Positions 36,241 through 50,400 are shown, numbered from the stretch's first letter. The stretch is DNA of 64,000 nt from Owenia fusiformis (GCA_903813345.2 CAIIXF020000012.1:22582184-22646183), one strand, 5' to 3'. Notes: generated by a model from the sequence alone, not told the origin. A program made the numbers and translations.

Positions 36241-36945
36241 ATATCTGCATAACAATCGGAGACAGAAGTCAAAATATTGTCCAATAAAGAATCTAACATT
36301 TAGTGATAACAAAAGGATTATTGCTATATAGTTCTCTTTGTCTTAGTCTTTGTTTTCTTAACTGGGGAAGTCTACCAACATCACCTAGATTACATAAAAG
36401 ATCATCTAACAGTCTAAAATTGCTTTTAATCGCAAGTTAAAGTATTCCGACCAAAAGTTGTATACCTGTAATTTGGGGGGGGGGCGATGTTACATCACAT
36501 AACTACAACGTTCATATAGAAATATACAATAAGCATGTCGTATAAAAGCTAAAATTATAAATACTCATTTCAAAGTCATTCTGTTCATGGAAGCGTCAAG
36601 TTATGAAAAACAATGCTAAACACTAAAATAAACAAATCGACTTGATTACTTTTGAAAACTTCTTGAGAGGTGATGGACAAATGTATTTTTTTAACTCATT
36701 AGAACGTCTGTCTGATTGAAATACTATTTTTTAAATACAAACATAAATGAATAAATCTTGGTCAGAAGTCTGAACATTGTCCAACGAAATAATAAGAATC
36801 TACATTTAACATTTAATGATTACAAAAGGATTAATTGCTATATAGTCTTTGTCTTAGTCTTTGTTTTTCTAACGGTGGCAGTGTACCAACATCACCTTGA
36901 TTACAGAAGATCTAACAGTCTAAAATTGCTTTTAATTCCCGGGTT
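36241..36945 (+). repeat. internal direct repeat of the CACTA element
   Basis: 36241-36430 and 36760-36945 share ordered blocks: GACAGAAGTC/GGTCAGAAGTC, ACAAAAGGATTA, CTATATAGT, TTTGTCTTAGTCTTTG, CAACATCACCT, ATCTAACAGTCTAAAATTGC. A more diverged copy starts near 39110. Confidence 0.6.
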
Positions 36946-37625
36946 TTAATAACATTGTATAAATAGAGTTTTTTGCCTCTCTTCATTTTTAAACCGATCT
37001 CTGTTTCCGTATTTAACAATTTATTGTGATAAACTATTTCAGTTAGTGTCGAAATCAAAACGATTTTCTACATTATAGTCCCCTCCTCTTGCACTGACTA
37101 AATATTAAAATAAGCCAGTCTGATTGCGAATTTACAAATCCTATAAAAGTAGCTTCAAACCGCCTTTTAATCAGAGAAAACAATAAGTTAATTCATCTGA
37201 TTGCGAAAAAACGAATCAATCTAATTATCTGATCTCCATGCTATTTGATTCGCGCATTATAGCCAATTGGGCAAGGGTGAAATTATTTCATTTGAAAACA
37301 GAAATAAATATTATAACCCCTCTAGCATAACTGTTCGGGAGAAATTCATACAAAAATAAGGTACACAACTGATGAGGGATCGCACGCAATGCACGCACCC
37401 CTCTCCTCCTCCTCCGTGTTTGCCCACACACGACCATATTTGATAATTTTTCAAAGGAAAAAGCATTTCCCCCCGGGAATATAGGTGAAGCGGTTGCCAG
37501 AAGTCGCACAGCTTGGGAGTCAGGGTATCCTGATCCATGCCTCATCGCCTGATTGGTCTGATATTTAGAGGGGGAGCAAAAATGATTAGGGGGGGGGTAA
37601 ACGTGGAAGTTGCCAAAATATCCGT

Positions 37626-37830
37626 GGGCGTATCCAGGGGGGGGGGGTTGTGATGGGTGCGATCGCACCCCACCCCCCCCCCCCCTTAACAATAAAAATA
37701 AAACCCTGAGAAAGAAGAAGAAAGGAGCTTTAAAATGATGCTCAGGCCACAATCGTACCCTCCTGATTGAAAACCGAAATCTTTTTGGCGATCGCACCCC
37801 CTCCCCCCTGACTGAAAGCTGGCTACGCCC
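37626..37830. mobile_element. short MITE with GGGCGTA ends
   Basis: GGGCGTATCCAGGG on the left pairs with CTGGCTACGCCC on the right. It holds poly-G and poly-C runs and two GCGATCGCACCCC blocks. Open frames across it are not genes. Confidence 0.5.
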
Positions 37831-38125
37831 CTGATATCTGTTTTTGGTCATCAATAAAACTATATTTATATGGTGAGGATTTATGGGTTTTGATAACAAC
37901 AGGCTTTATATATGTATAATGAATCCAAATTCATGTTGTATCATGTTGGCTATATCGTTTCAAGTGAAGAATTAAGAACTGAAATCGGGGTTGACTTTGT
38001 TTGAGCAGAGACATATAAAATATATATGTTTTATATGTCTCTGGTTTGAGTCAGGGAACAAAATCTAATCAGACAGACGGATAAATTAATATTTGTTTTA
38101 ATAAATGAGTATTATAGGTTATAGG

Positions 38126-38329
38126 CAGGCCCGTATCCGGGGGGGGGTTCGCAGGGTTCGGGCCAACCCCCCTGGCCAAAGATTCTTTCAAAATCATGCA
38201 GTTTTTCACCATTTTGAGCATTTCTCGTGTGATTTTAGCCATATTTGGACCAAAATTGTCAAATGTGAACCCCCTAGACATTTTTGAAAACTGCCCCCCC
38301 CCCCTTGGCAAATCCTGGCTACGGGCCTG
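38126..38329. mobile_element. hAT-type MITE
   Basis: Starts CAGGCCCGTATCC, ends GGCTACGGGCCTG, and has a near 8-bp duplication (GGTTATAG / GGTTATAA). The ends and size match the widespread hAT MITEs of marine invertebrates. Confidence 0.65.
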
Positions 38330-41300
38330 GGTTATAAGCAGTATCATGGGAACCAAGGAAATGTTTATTATTTTCTGTTTACTTCGGATTTCATTGAACC
38401 ATCTGTAGATTGAAAAACAAGGATCAATAAATACAACTACTCAAAATCAAACATTAGAAATCTATTTTTGACTGGACACATTTTTGTTCTCGAATGCCAA
38501 CTTTGATTTGAATGATTTCAATCAAATAAACGGCAAGCGCATGCAAAGACCGAACGGAATGCGTTCGCTTTTTTCGCCGTTCGGTATTTTACCGTGTCGG
38601 CATTTCACAAAAAACGATTTTTAAAAATTTCAACAAAATCCTTGATTTGCGTGATATTTGATCATACACGCTAAATTGATGCGTGATTTCTATTTTTCCA
38701 GCAAATGCGTAACAATCACGCCTAATGCGTGAGGGTTGACAGGGCAGTTATTACATCAGAGAAATATAAAACGTGACCTGATCGGGAGAGGATTCGGGTT
38801 GTACACAGTACACAAATTATGCATGTTTAATTGCCAAATTACTATAAAAACAAGCTGGAGTAACATTAAGTATTTATTTAGTATTTTGTTATCACACATC
38901 AAAAGGCGCATTTGAAGTTCAGAAAATGCAAGAAGACTTGGATATGTATTTATATATTTATATGTTATGAATTTATTTTGTATTCAATTCGAATTCTGTT
39001 GAGTTGGACTCCTTGAACACCCTCCCCCCTTGGCTACGGGTATAAGAACAACTAATTAGAGAGACCTAAAATGAAAATAATGTAACAGTGGTTTACTTCG
39101 GGTAACTGTTCCTGTAAAAATATACAAATGTAGTCCATCACAGAGTTCATTTATTTCACGAAAGCGTCAAAGGACATTGCCTCTAAACACTAAGATAAAC
39201 AAATTAACTTCCGCAGAAACATCCTGTAGAGGAAAAAACAAATGGCTTTTCATAACGGATTAGAATAGCCAGTCTGTCTGATTGTATACATGTAATATAT
39301 TAGGTACATTTTAAATTAAATGAATTTTGACGGATTATGTGATTCCTGGGAAATGAAAAATAGTTTATTTTTCCTGGCTGTTTAATGAAAGCACATTTAA
39401 AAATCTCCATTCATTAACATCTAACGGGCTTTGAAAACCAGGGATTGAAAACGAGGAATCAATGTGATCTTAGAATTTTTACACGTGTATGAGAGGTGCG
39501 AAAGGCAGGCTGACCGTGCGGTCGCCGTATGGTTGACATGCAGACAATGTAAGAATACGAAGGGTATCTGTGTTCCCCTGGTCTGGCCGTATGATTGCTA
39601 CAATTGGATATGCATGGATTTATTGCAAAACTGAAAACCCGTTCACCTATAGTGCCCGACATTACGTTAATAAACAATTTCCACATGTTGAAATATATTG
39701 CTATTTGATTAAGTTCAAGACAAAACATTTTGGAACTGTTTCACATAATGTAATATTCCTCGGATTTGATGCATACACATGTTTCACAATCAGAGACAAG
39801 GGTCTTATACGGGGTCTTACATTTGGAAAACCAATCTATAAGTAGTATTAGATTATCACAAAAGATAAATAACTTTTAAAACTGCGGTTAGGTAGCATCT
39901 TGATTACAGTAAAGACAGGTCATCTAGGAATTATTTCTGCCTCTAAAACAAAACTATTTTTATTTTTAATCCCCTCACCTTGTCAATGTCTATGCCTGCA
40001 TCTGGTTTTGCCCACCATTGGGAGGGAGCCGATATACACATAGATTACTTACTTGCCATGGACAGGGGGGGGCACAGAAACGAACAATCTGGGGTCATAA
40101 AAGATAATTGGGGAAGGGGGAGGGGAGGTGGTGAATAGTGAAGTCCGGGAGCGAAGTTAAGGGGTACTGAAATCTTTCTTTTGATATTAAGTGCTTGCAT
40201 GGAGACTCGTTTCCACCCCCCCCCCGCACTCTAGTAAAATTTAAATATTTGATCCAAAGGAGTTATTTTGTATCAAACTTGCATTCCGATTAATTAACAC
40301 TCCCACGATTGTACCGCTTCACTATTGTCTAAGATAATTATAATAAATTCACGGGACACTATAGTGTTCCTTTTAAACTTTAGTGGTTGGATCAGAGACA
40401 TAAAAACAATTATAAATATTTGATTTAGGGAGGTATTTGCAATCCAACTCTGATGATACAAGACTAGTCAGCCAAGACTAAATTATGAACTTATTTATCA
40501 TTTAGACTATTGAGTTCATTAAATTATTATTCCATAGATATCGCATTTAATCCTGTCAACACAATCGTGGTTTTAATTGGCATGATATTTAATCAGAGAG
40601 ACGGTTTAAAAAGTTGTTGATTAATGATTAAGTATTAAGTATTAATGATTACGTATTAGGAAAAATCCTAATTCAATGTTTTTGTTCTCTCGCAATAGCA
40701 AAACCCTCGCCGGGCAAGCATTCTTTAAAAACGTGAAGTTGAGCAGTTTTGAAAATTGTCCATTTTAAACCATCGCCTTGTATATTTTTATAACTGCCCT
40801 TAAATCACGATAACCGTGATTCCCGAAAGCTGAGATAACTATGGCACACAAATACTAGTAGCCGTTATGGAAAATAAAAACACCGAATTTTGAAATGGGT
40901 TAAAATGTCGCAGTCTTACGTTGTCTCCGTTAACAATGTAGCTTTAATATTAAGACATATTGATTTCAATTAATAAAGTGCCCACAGTTTTCTTTCATGG
41001 AGCGCATTGAAGCAATCCAATATTATAATAAAACCGCTAATAATCTAAATGGGCGCCCGTGTTTTTGCAAGCACGTTATAAATGTAAAACTAAAATATAT
41101 CTTTCAACTGCTGCACTAATCACTTCTGGTGACTTATTTTGAAAAATCATTTATATTAATTCATTACAACTTTCAAATGTCAAAACTTAATTTATCAATA
41201 CCCGCTTTTATCAAAACACTCAATATGTCTATGTCAACAAGATAGTGTCAACATGTTGTGTCAACAACATGTAACCTAATGTAAACAAATTATACGCAAG

Positions 41301-41994
41301 AGCAGAGAAATGTATCATCCAGTATAATATGTTTTTCCCAGTTGAACCAGATGGAATATAACAGCTGATAACAGCTGATAACAAATTAAAACAAATTATA
41401 CAAGTATCAGAGGAGAAACTCCAAAAAAGTCCGTATCATTCATTGTTATAATTATGTCTTATACATAAACCTATGATAACAGGTTAAAACGAATTAAAAC
41501 AACTGATATGTATGTTTAATAGGTTTATGATACTGTATTAATCATGGGATTTTACATAGTGTAGGCTTAAATCTTTCAATACATTATACATTGTGTTAAT
41601 ATCATCAAAATCGGATATCAATGCTAGAGATATTCTAAATAACAGAAATAGACCATTGAAACAAACTGATTTCGAAAGAACGGAGGATGCATTTAAAAAA
41701 AGGTTTATTTCTGAAATCCCAAAGTCAATAGCTTTAAAATGGTGTATTATAAGCAGTTCATCAAGTTTCTAATATTTCGTAGATCTTAAGAGGCCTACTA
41801 ATCATGCTACTTAAGTTCATTCTAAATATTAAATTTCAATAGATTAACACGTTAAGTTGATGAAATCACAACATTACACAGAACTTATTTAATCGTATAT
41901 TGTATTGTGAGTATGTAATAATGAAATGTAATTCAGCATATCATAACAAAACATGTGCAATGTGTATGGTATGACTATGTAAAAAGTATTACTG

Positions 41995-43488
41995 TCCCAC
42001 CGAACGAAGTTCATAGGGATATAGAGAAGCATTCCGTCCGTTCGTAATCCGGACGGTCACCCAAAGACCACTACACGGATTAGCTTCTAATTTTATCAAC
42101 TTATGCCTTATGGGTGTAGGAGCTATTTGACGAATTTGGTTCAAATTTCATAATCTGATGCCTAGAGACAAAGGAGATTTGCTCAAGAAGACGTTTTCAA
42201 GATGGGTGCTGAATTTCAAAGTGGCCGCCATTTTTGTAAAAACATATTCTTTGATAACTCAAATATTATTTTTACGGATTTGATTCAAATTCTATATGTT
42301 GATGCCAAGGGACAAAGGAGCTTTGAAGAGATTTTAAAGATGGCCACTGAATTTCAAAATGGCCGCCATTTTTCGTAAAAACGCAATCTTTGATAATTAA
42401 TATAATGGACTGGTTTGGTCCAAATGGTAATGCCCAGGGATACAGCAGCTCTACTTAAGGTAAAACTTCATGTCGACCGACTTTTTTCTACAATTCTAGA
42501 TATTGTTTAGAAATGTAAAGCCCAGCGCTTTAATCAATACACTAGATGCGAGTAGAAATAATCTTGATTTACGTCATTAAATATTCGAAATTCAGTAAAA
42601 TTGATCTCATATTTGAAATCTGCATGTAAAAGTACATCTAGAAATATGGTTTCTAAAATTGTCTATCAACTTTGAAAATGTATTTTTTTTTGAAAATGTG
42701 ACTTCTTGCTCGGGTTGATTCCCCATAGACCCCATGCTACAAAATCACAAAAAGTGAATTATCTTCTCTTGTATTGGACAGATAACATTTTCTTTTACTG
42801 GACATATTTTAATTTGCATAACTATGAGATACATAAGGGTTATATGAAAATTGAACCACGCAAATAGTTAATATAAACGAATATCGATGTTAATGTTTTT
42901 ATTCGATTTTCGCTTTTGGCATAAGAGATGCGCGAACTGACTGTGCAACGGACACTGAAGTTCTAACTTAAGAAGGAATTCTGCAGCTGAATTTCAAAAT
43001 AGCTCCCATTTGTCCTAAAAGAATGTGATCCATGATAGCTCAAATACCAGTTGACGCATTTCATATTACCATGCCTAGGGACGAAGGAGCTCTGCTTGAA
43101 AAGAAATTTTCAAGATGACAGCTGAATTTCAAAATGGCTAGAAAGAAGTTTAAGCACAAGAAGAAATTTTCAAGATGCCATTTAACAAAATGGCCGTCAT
43201 TTGTCGTTAAAAATGTAATCTTAATAAGCCAAATACCAGTTGACGGATTTGGTTCAAATTGTATACGCTGATGCCTTGGGACAAAGGAACTCTGGTCAAG
43301 AAAGTATCATCAAGATGGCAGCTGAAACGGCCATCATTTTGAGTAAAAACATAAACTTTGATAACTCAAATATCAGCAGAAGGACTTGGTTCAAAGTTTA
43401 TATGCTGAAACGTGGAAAAAAGGAGTTCTGTTCAAAAATAATTATCAAGATGGCCGCTATTTATCAAAACACGTTTTGTTCGGTGGGA
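41995..43488. mobile_element. element of tandem units with TCCCACCGAAC ends
   Basis: Left end TCCCACCGAACGAA; right end, reversed, TCCCACCGAACAAAA. The body is made of six or so diverged units of about 110-140 bp, each with GGACAAAGGAGCTCTG, TTTTCAAGATGGC, AATGGCCGCCATTT and GATAACTCAAATA blocks. The 110-residue frame at 43240-43572 is a by-product of the repeats. No clear target duplication. Confidence 0.6.
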
Positions 43489-43607
43489 TTTGCTACTCCG
43501 TGGACATGCTGTTTTCTAGTTTCAATGATTCCAATGATTCTTCCATTGGTATGGACTAAATCCCGGGACTAAATCTAGTATGAAAGTTCCAATGATTCTT
43601 TTAATTC

Positions 43608-46600
43608 CTAAACAGCATCAGTAGCGAGAAGGTATTTCTCATCGTTGATTGGTTGAATATCGTTGATTGGTTGAACACTATTTGTCCTCTTTCCGGCCTT
43701 CAACCGCGATTTCTCAGCCTCGATGTCTTTGTGATTTTTGCATTCCTGAAACATGAATTCAAATTCATTGACTTAATTGAATTAGAAGGGATAGAAACCA
43801 ATAGTTTCAACATCAATCATTAGATATTGATTTCCTTAAAATCCAACCTTAATTTTCTAAGAAAAAATCAGATATTTGACCAAATATAGAAATTGTTGAA
43901 AATTTAAGATGCAGAAATTGGAATTTTTAGAAAAGGCATGACATCCAAGCATGAGAGAAAACACTCAAAATTCGTCTTTATCCCGTTCTCTCTATCACAT
44001 TTGCTATAATTCGATCCGGATCAAGGTAGTTTTACATCAAGCTGTACATGGCATAATAGTTCCTACCTTAGTTTTTATATATGAATACCTTTGTAAAAAT
44101 TAATTTCCACGTAATTATTCAGAAGGTGGGCTCTAATTCGCCAGTAAAGATCGGAATCTTATAACACAAAATCTTGATTTAAAGAGAAAAAGTATTTTTT
44201 GATTGAATTGCACGGATTCCTCAAGTAATTTAAGATCAAGGGATCTCTGTTATGTATACGTATACATTATGGTATGGATTTACAAAGTCTACTATTTTCA
44301 TTTCATCAATAAATGGAAATGACCCGTGATACAAAACGACATGTCACGTGATAGAAAGAAACTTACCAGATACAGTTTGTCTTTCGATTCCATCTCCCTG
44401 TTTCGTCTGTACCTCTGAAAAATATCAATGAAATATATTTAAGTCAAAGTGTTTAAGAACGCAAACATATGAAATATGAATACAGGAGGCATCCAGACAT
44501 AAGACAAGGGAAGATTGGTTAGCAAAATATTTATAATTGAAACTATGAACTTTTAGAATGAAGTCTAATGGCAGTTTTATGTGGTTTTATGGTATATTAA
44601 TTAGTTTCTAAATTGTCGAACTTGTTGAATGCAACAAGCTCGAGTCTCATCAAAATATGGTTTCAGAAATGCATGAGTTCCTCAGTAGTTTGACGCTTAA
44701 AAACGAGGGTGATTAATAAGGATATCATATTTATAAAATAAGAGTCGAGCCACATTTGAACACATTTGATGCAGCCATGTGTACTAGGAACAGAAATTAA
44801 GAAATATAAGCTATGAATGAACAACTCTCACCGAGATGATCATGAATAACCCAAATGTAAGATTAAACAACACGTGACATCCAAGTAGAATGAACATGGT
44901 GTACATATCAACAATGGCCGTCGTTTCAGTGTCCCCGTTATTGGAAAATACGGTAATGACGGCAACCATAGTCCCTTGAATGACGAGGAACACCATACAG
45001 GTGAGGATATAGATGTCCTGCAAAAAAAAAAAAAACGGTACAGCACAGAAACATGTCTAAACAATGGTGAAGTTTTCATGAGTTAGACATGTGTCTCGAT
45101 TTTATAAGGACGCCCATGCATTACGAGGCGCTACATGACGTGTCTTAACTTTATAAATGTTCAAGATTAAAGATCAGTTTAAAATTCATTCAGCCTCGCA
45201 GCAAAATATTTAAACTGTATATTTGTTAACATTTGGCAAGAGAAACATGATCAATATGTAACAAAACACTTGAACACTAACCCCCCTATCACACCACACT
45301 AGAGCTCAACCGTTCTTTCCAGTCCTACAAAAGTCATAAAACTGGCTAAATCTGGCTGTAGTCGGGAAATATGTCTTAAATGATTAGCTACTTCGTTCAT
45401 AAACAGTCTTCAATACGTCCATCTCATTCGCATTTCGTTCAGGTCGCACCATGTCGGTGTACACACGTACTGCAATTGATATCCGATTGCACAACGTCGT
45501 TAACGCGTCCCTAGTAGGGTCAAGGTACGGGAATTACTTAACTAGTCTAGTAGGTCATCTTGTTTGAAATACGTTGCCACAAGATCTACTCACAGAACGG
45601 TATGGTCGCCATCGAATTAAGAAACGATTCAAAATTCTAAATCACCATCCCGTCCGAGCACGTCCATGAAGTTCGTAAATAGACTGTAGAAAGTTGTAGC
45701 TACGTTCAGTCCGTTCGCACACAGTTTAAAACCAGTTCGGCAACGTTTTAAAGAACGCGGTGGCAACTAGTTTGGTGTGATAGCTATATTTTGATAACTT
45801 GTTCATAAGCAGTCTTAATACGTCCTATACCAGTTTAAACCCGTTTGCAATGAGTTCTATCTCGTTCTCAATACGTCCCCAGTCAGTTCAACATCTCGTT
45901 CTATAAACGTTTTTCGTAGGATTTAAGTACGGCTGTTCCGTTCGTAGTTCGTCCCCCTCGTCCTAAGTACATTGTCACTCGTACTGATTGCAGAACCTGA
46001 CGATCACCAGAAAATCTTGAGCATGCTCTAACTTGTGGAGGACCTACTCATTCGAGTACGTTCACGAAGTTCGTAAATATTCCCAAAACGGTTCTAATAA
46101 CGTCGAATCCGTTCGCACATAGAACGGGCTTCAACTGTGTACGTACGAACAGACTGGACGTACTTAGAACCGTTTGGGGTCTATTTACAAACTTCATCGA
46201 ACGTACTCGAACGGGTATGTCCTCTTGAACTTAGAACATGCTCAAAATCTTATCTTGGTCGTCACGTTCTACAATTAGAACGAGTGACAACCTACTAACG
46301 ACGAGCTGGACGTACTACGAACGGAACCGTCGGACTTCAATCCTACTAGGGACGTTTTAACAACGAGTTGAACTGTCTGAGGGCGTATTGAGAACGAGGT
46401 AGAACTAATTGCAAACGAGTTTAAACTGATAAAGAACGTATTAAAGACTGCTAATGAACGAGTTAGCAAAACTGGTTTTAAACTGTGTGCGAACGGAATG
46501 AACGTAGCTTCAACTTTCTAAGGACTATTTACGAACTTCATGAACGTTCTCAGACGGGAAGGTGATTTTAGAATTTGGAAATGATTCAAAATTCGATGGC

Positions 46601-47423
46601 GACCATACCGTTCTGTAATCAGGTCATGATGACCTTCCAGACCAAGGGACGCGTTATACGACGTTGCACACCGACGTGGTGCGACCTGAACGAACTGTGA
46701 ATGAGATGGACGTGTTGAAGACTGTTTATGAACGAAGGAGCTAATTATTTTAGACATATTTCCCGACCGCAGCCAGATTGAGCCCGTTTTACGACGTTTT
46801 CGTAGGACTGGCAAGAACGGGTAAGAACTAGTTTGGTGTGATAGAGGGGTTACATGAAAACTGTTGCAAAAGTAACTATTTGTAAAACACACCAAAAACA
46901 TGTTGCTGAAAGTGTACCTAGTCTACCTACCAGAAAAGTGAGGTATGATATCGTGGGGAGATTCTGTGCACAGACAAATTTGAAGGCAACGGCTGTAAGA
47001 AGGAGGGTGAGATTCACGTTAAGTCGTCCTTGGGGGACCTCAATGTCGATTGCATACACGACGAACGTCAGACTTGTGATCATAAACTGAAATATATAAT
47101 ATACATACATGCATATAACATTTACACTCGCATATTTATCAAATCACTGGTAAATAAACTCGATACATTTTGTCTAACATCCGAAGCAACTGCAAATCAC
47201 ATGCACTATATTATGTCTTTTTATACAACTACATGTACGTATACCACAGTCACACTAGGATACACATAATTATCTGACTTACCATGATGAGAAAAATGTT
47301 CCAGAAGAAATAGCCAGGTTTCCGACTAACATGACACATGAGATTTAATTTGGGATGCTTGAACTTGGAATTACTAAATTCAGTCGTAGTGGGGACTAAC
47401 TCTGATTCTACGTGCTCATAGAC
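43608..47423 (-). CDS. channel exons 6-10: transmembrane domain and C-terminus
   Basis: Exon 6 ends inside M1 (GYFFWNIFLIM). Exon 7 finishes M1 (FMITSLTFVVYAI) and contains all of M2 and the start of the M2-M3 loop (PTISYLTFL). Exon 8 holds M3 and M4 together. Exons 9 and 10 add a charged cytoplasm- or lumen-facing tail of about 60 residues with a doubled QPINDI/QPINDE and the end LLATDAV. A tail after M4 is longer than in most family members. Confidence 0.85.
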
Positions 47424-50400
47424 CTACAAAGGAACAAAGCCAGATTATACAAACATTAAAGGCAACATCAGATCCAGCAAGCAACTTAACAAAATAATGT
47501 TTCAATTTTACAATATTTTGGCTTATACTTAATCATTTCTTGTCATATCTATTTTCGAGAAAATTCCTCAAAGTTCCCTCTTTGATAAACTGGGAGACAT
47601 AGTGTCATTTCTCATTGGACATATATTAATACTGTATGAAGGAAAGACAATCCGTAAACCTAAGCTGTTTGTAGAATTGGAAACCTGGATTAGAATGATA
47701 ACGCATTTGAGCTGATAAATCAAGTTTCAAGTGACAGTAGATAAGACTTTGCCAAGAAACACAATAACATACGTTCCATTCCTGTTGGTCCATGAATGTG
47801 TCCACGTTTATTGAAGACAACTCTTTCTTATCTTCCATCAACTCAACCTCCACTTCTGATCTCTCTGTCGATACCTGGAGGGTCAATTCCTGGAAGAGGT
47901 CTAATTTTGTTAACTTCGGGTGCGATTTAAAGGCTCGACAAAGACAACATAGGAGTAAACAGTAATTATTTTAGAATAGTTTCTGCCCATTTATATTGGC
48001 GACAAGTAAGTGTATCGTGCTCATAGCCTTAAAGAACAATAGGTGCAACAAATTGTGGGATCCATAGTCTCTAGTATCTCTTACAAGCTTTAGATTCAGA
48101 GAGACTCAGATCAGAATGGGTGTAACAAACTATTTCACCATTTTACCCATCATGAGAAAGCATGGCCTTCTACAGTGCGTATCAAAAAACGCAACAGTTT
48201 GCTATCTCGGAAAAGCACAAAACCAGTGATAACAGCATTGGTTTCATTCAATGTACCATAATGCCATGTGTCTCCTCTTTCCAATGGTATATCATTCGTT
48301 AATATTGGGTCATGGTTGGGCGAGTAATCATTCCTAAAGTAAAGTGGGCCAAAATTACCTTGGGGCCAAGTTATAAACATCACAAAAGTCAGTGCACGAG
48401 GCCAAATGCAATATTGGAAGAAAACATAAAACCAATGATGACTGCATCCTTTTCATTCAATGTATCAAAAACCCAAATTACTCCTCTTTACAATGGAATG
48501 TCATTCATTCATAGGGAGTCATGGTTGTCCGAATAATCATTGTTTTGTAAAGTGGGACAAAATTCAGCTCAGACCCAAGTTTTAAACATTGCAAAAGTCA
48601 GTGCATGGATATTGGAAGAAGGTATTGGATGTGTGACAAAGACTGTAAAGTGTTTATACTCATACTTTTGCAAGAATACATCCTATACCCCTTTAAATTG
48701 CCACCACTTCTTAGCACACAAAGATGTCCTCATCTCTCCATACGGCTGCCATTCATGGCTCAGCTCTGAGTCATCTGCGGATTAAGGCGGAGAAAAGCAG
48801 CCCATTGGCAATTCTTTCTCGAAGTTTTGCAATATCTAGTGAAGGAATGGTGAGCACAGATGCTCCTGAGATAGCTCCAAAAGAAAAAGTCACAACAAAT
48901 AAAGTCATGAGAACTTCCATTGGCACTTAGCTCTTGCACTGATTTTTGCAATTTCTGAAACTTGGTTCAGAGCCGATTTTGACTCACTGTGTTAATGGAA
49001 GAATTTCTCACCCAACCATGACAACATGTGAATGAATGACATATGATTGCAAAGAGGAGGGCTGTGGCTTTATAGTACATCACTAGTTTTGCGATTTTAC
49101 GAGATAACTGCTTGTTGCGTTTTTGTGATACGCCCTGTATTAGCTTCACACTAGTATGATTTTTGGTTGAAGATAGAAAGATGTGATGAGTATCAGAATG
49201 ATTTTTACCATTTGATACAAAACAGAGAGTTACCCCCTCCTCAAAATATGCGACCAACTAATATTAGAATCACTTGGAACTTTCTCAATAAAAACACATA
49301 TCTGGACTATTACTGTTTAGTTCTAACATCGTCGATCATCTTTTAAATGCTGAACAGATTTTTGCCATCAATAACTAATACCATCGATCTTGACTCATCA
49401 AGGTATTATACACACTGTATGTCTAAAGTTCATCTTTGACAATTCTTTTTACGAAAAATGGGAAGACGTATTATTGATTATATATTTGTGAGTTCTGTAA
49501 GCTAGTGAAAACAATCCTGAAATGACTCAAAAACTGGCCATGACAAAATCACAATTTTAGAAAACTGTATTTTCGAACATTTTTGACGATTTCATCGAAA
49601 CCATGCCTGGACGGAAACGTGATATCTCGAAATACGAAAGTTGTATCCAAATACAACAATCTTTTTATCCATTGAACACTCTATCACAAAGATTCCTTAA
49701 TTATTATAAAGTTATATCAAAATTAGTGGGTGACATTTTTGTGTCACCCTGTAGCTGTCAGAGGTGCTCTCAATAGCGACATTGGATCTATAAGTAATGG
49801 ATAGAAAATGTATTTTAACACATATTTGGTAGCATACAAAAGTTACATTTTCGTTGGGATTTTGGATTTAACACGTTCAATATGTAAGCATTCTTATATT
49901 GCAAAAAAAGGTTTGGTTCGAATAAAGCGGCTTCTTAATTACATGTTTGTTTGATTGATCTTGAATTTGCTGTGCAAATAATAATATGAAACAAGTTAAT
50001 AATGGTGAAAACTAGCAAATATAAATGCCATAATTCTAAATGCAAGTAAGTAAGTATTCTTAATTTGCAAAAAAAGGTTTCGTATGAATAAATCGGCTTT
50101 TTATATGTTTGTTTGATTCATCTTAAATTTGTTGTGCAAATAATAATCTGAAACAAGTTAATAATGGTGAAAACGAACACTTATAAATACCATAATTGTA
50201 AATGCCATAGTTATAAATGCCATAAGTGTAAATCGTAACCTGAACGTCCACGGGAAAGTCTTTCAATTCCAGAGTCTCGATAAAGGTTCCTTTTATTCTC
50301 TGTCTTTGATACACTACAGGGTGACCACCTTCGGGATCCCGTCGACATCTAAAAACATAAGGAAACAATATGTGACTTTAAAACTGTAAGCCGTAGTAGT

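Larger units (their letters stand above)
35338..41561. mobile_element. CACTA (EnSpm)-type element, 6.2 kb, decayed
   Basis: Ends are inverted over about 27 bp with one mismatch: CACTATGTAAAATCC(T/C)ATG and beyond. TAG flanks both ends (35335-35337, 41562-41564), a 3-bp duplication as in CACTA elements. Inside each end lie clusters of short repeats (AATACAAATTATAC, TAACAGG(T)T, GATACTGTATTA) like CACTA subterminal repeats. No transposase frame survives. Two hAT-like MITEs sit inside, and an internal segment is repeated (36241-36430 with 36740-36945, and parts near 39160 and 39880). Confidence 0.65.

Noticed and set aside
37288-37899. 203-residue open frame on the minus strand
   Set aside because: Runs through poly-G/C tracts and two MITEs; low-complexity proline/glycine/arginine product, no domain.
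35338-41561. Transib-type reading of the CACTATG ends
   Set aside because: CACTATG also fits Transib, but the flanking match is TAG (3 bp), with no 5-bp duplication, so a CACTA element is the better call.
43240-43572. 110-residue open frame on the plus strand
   Set aside because: Composed of the tandem units of the 41995-43488 element.
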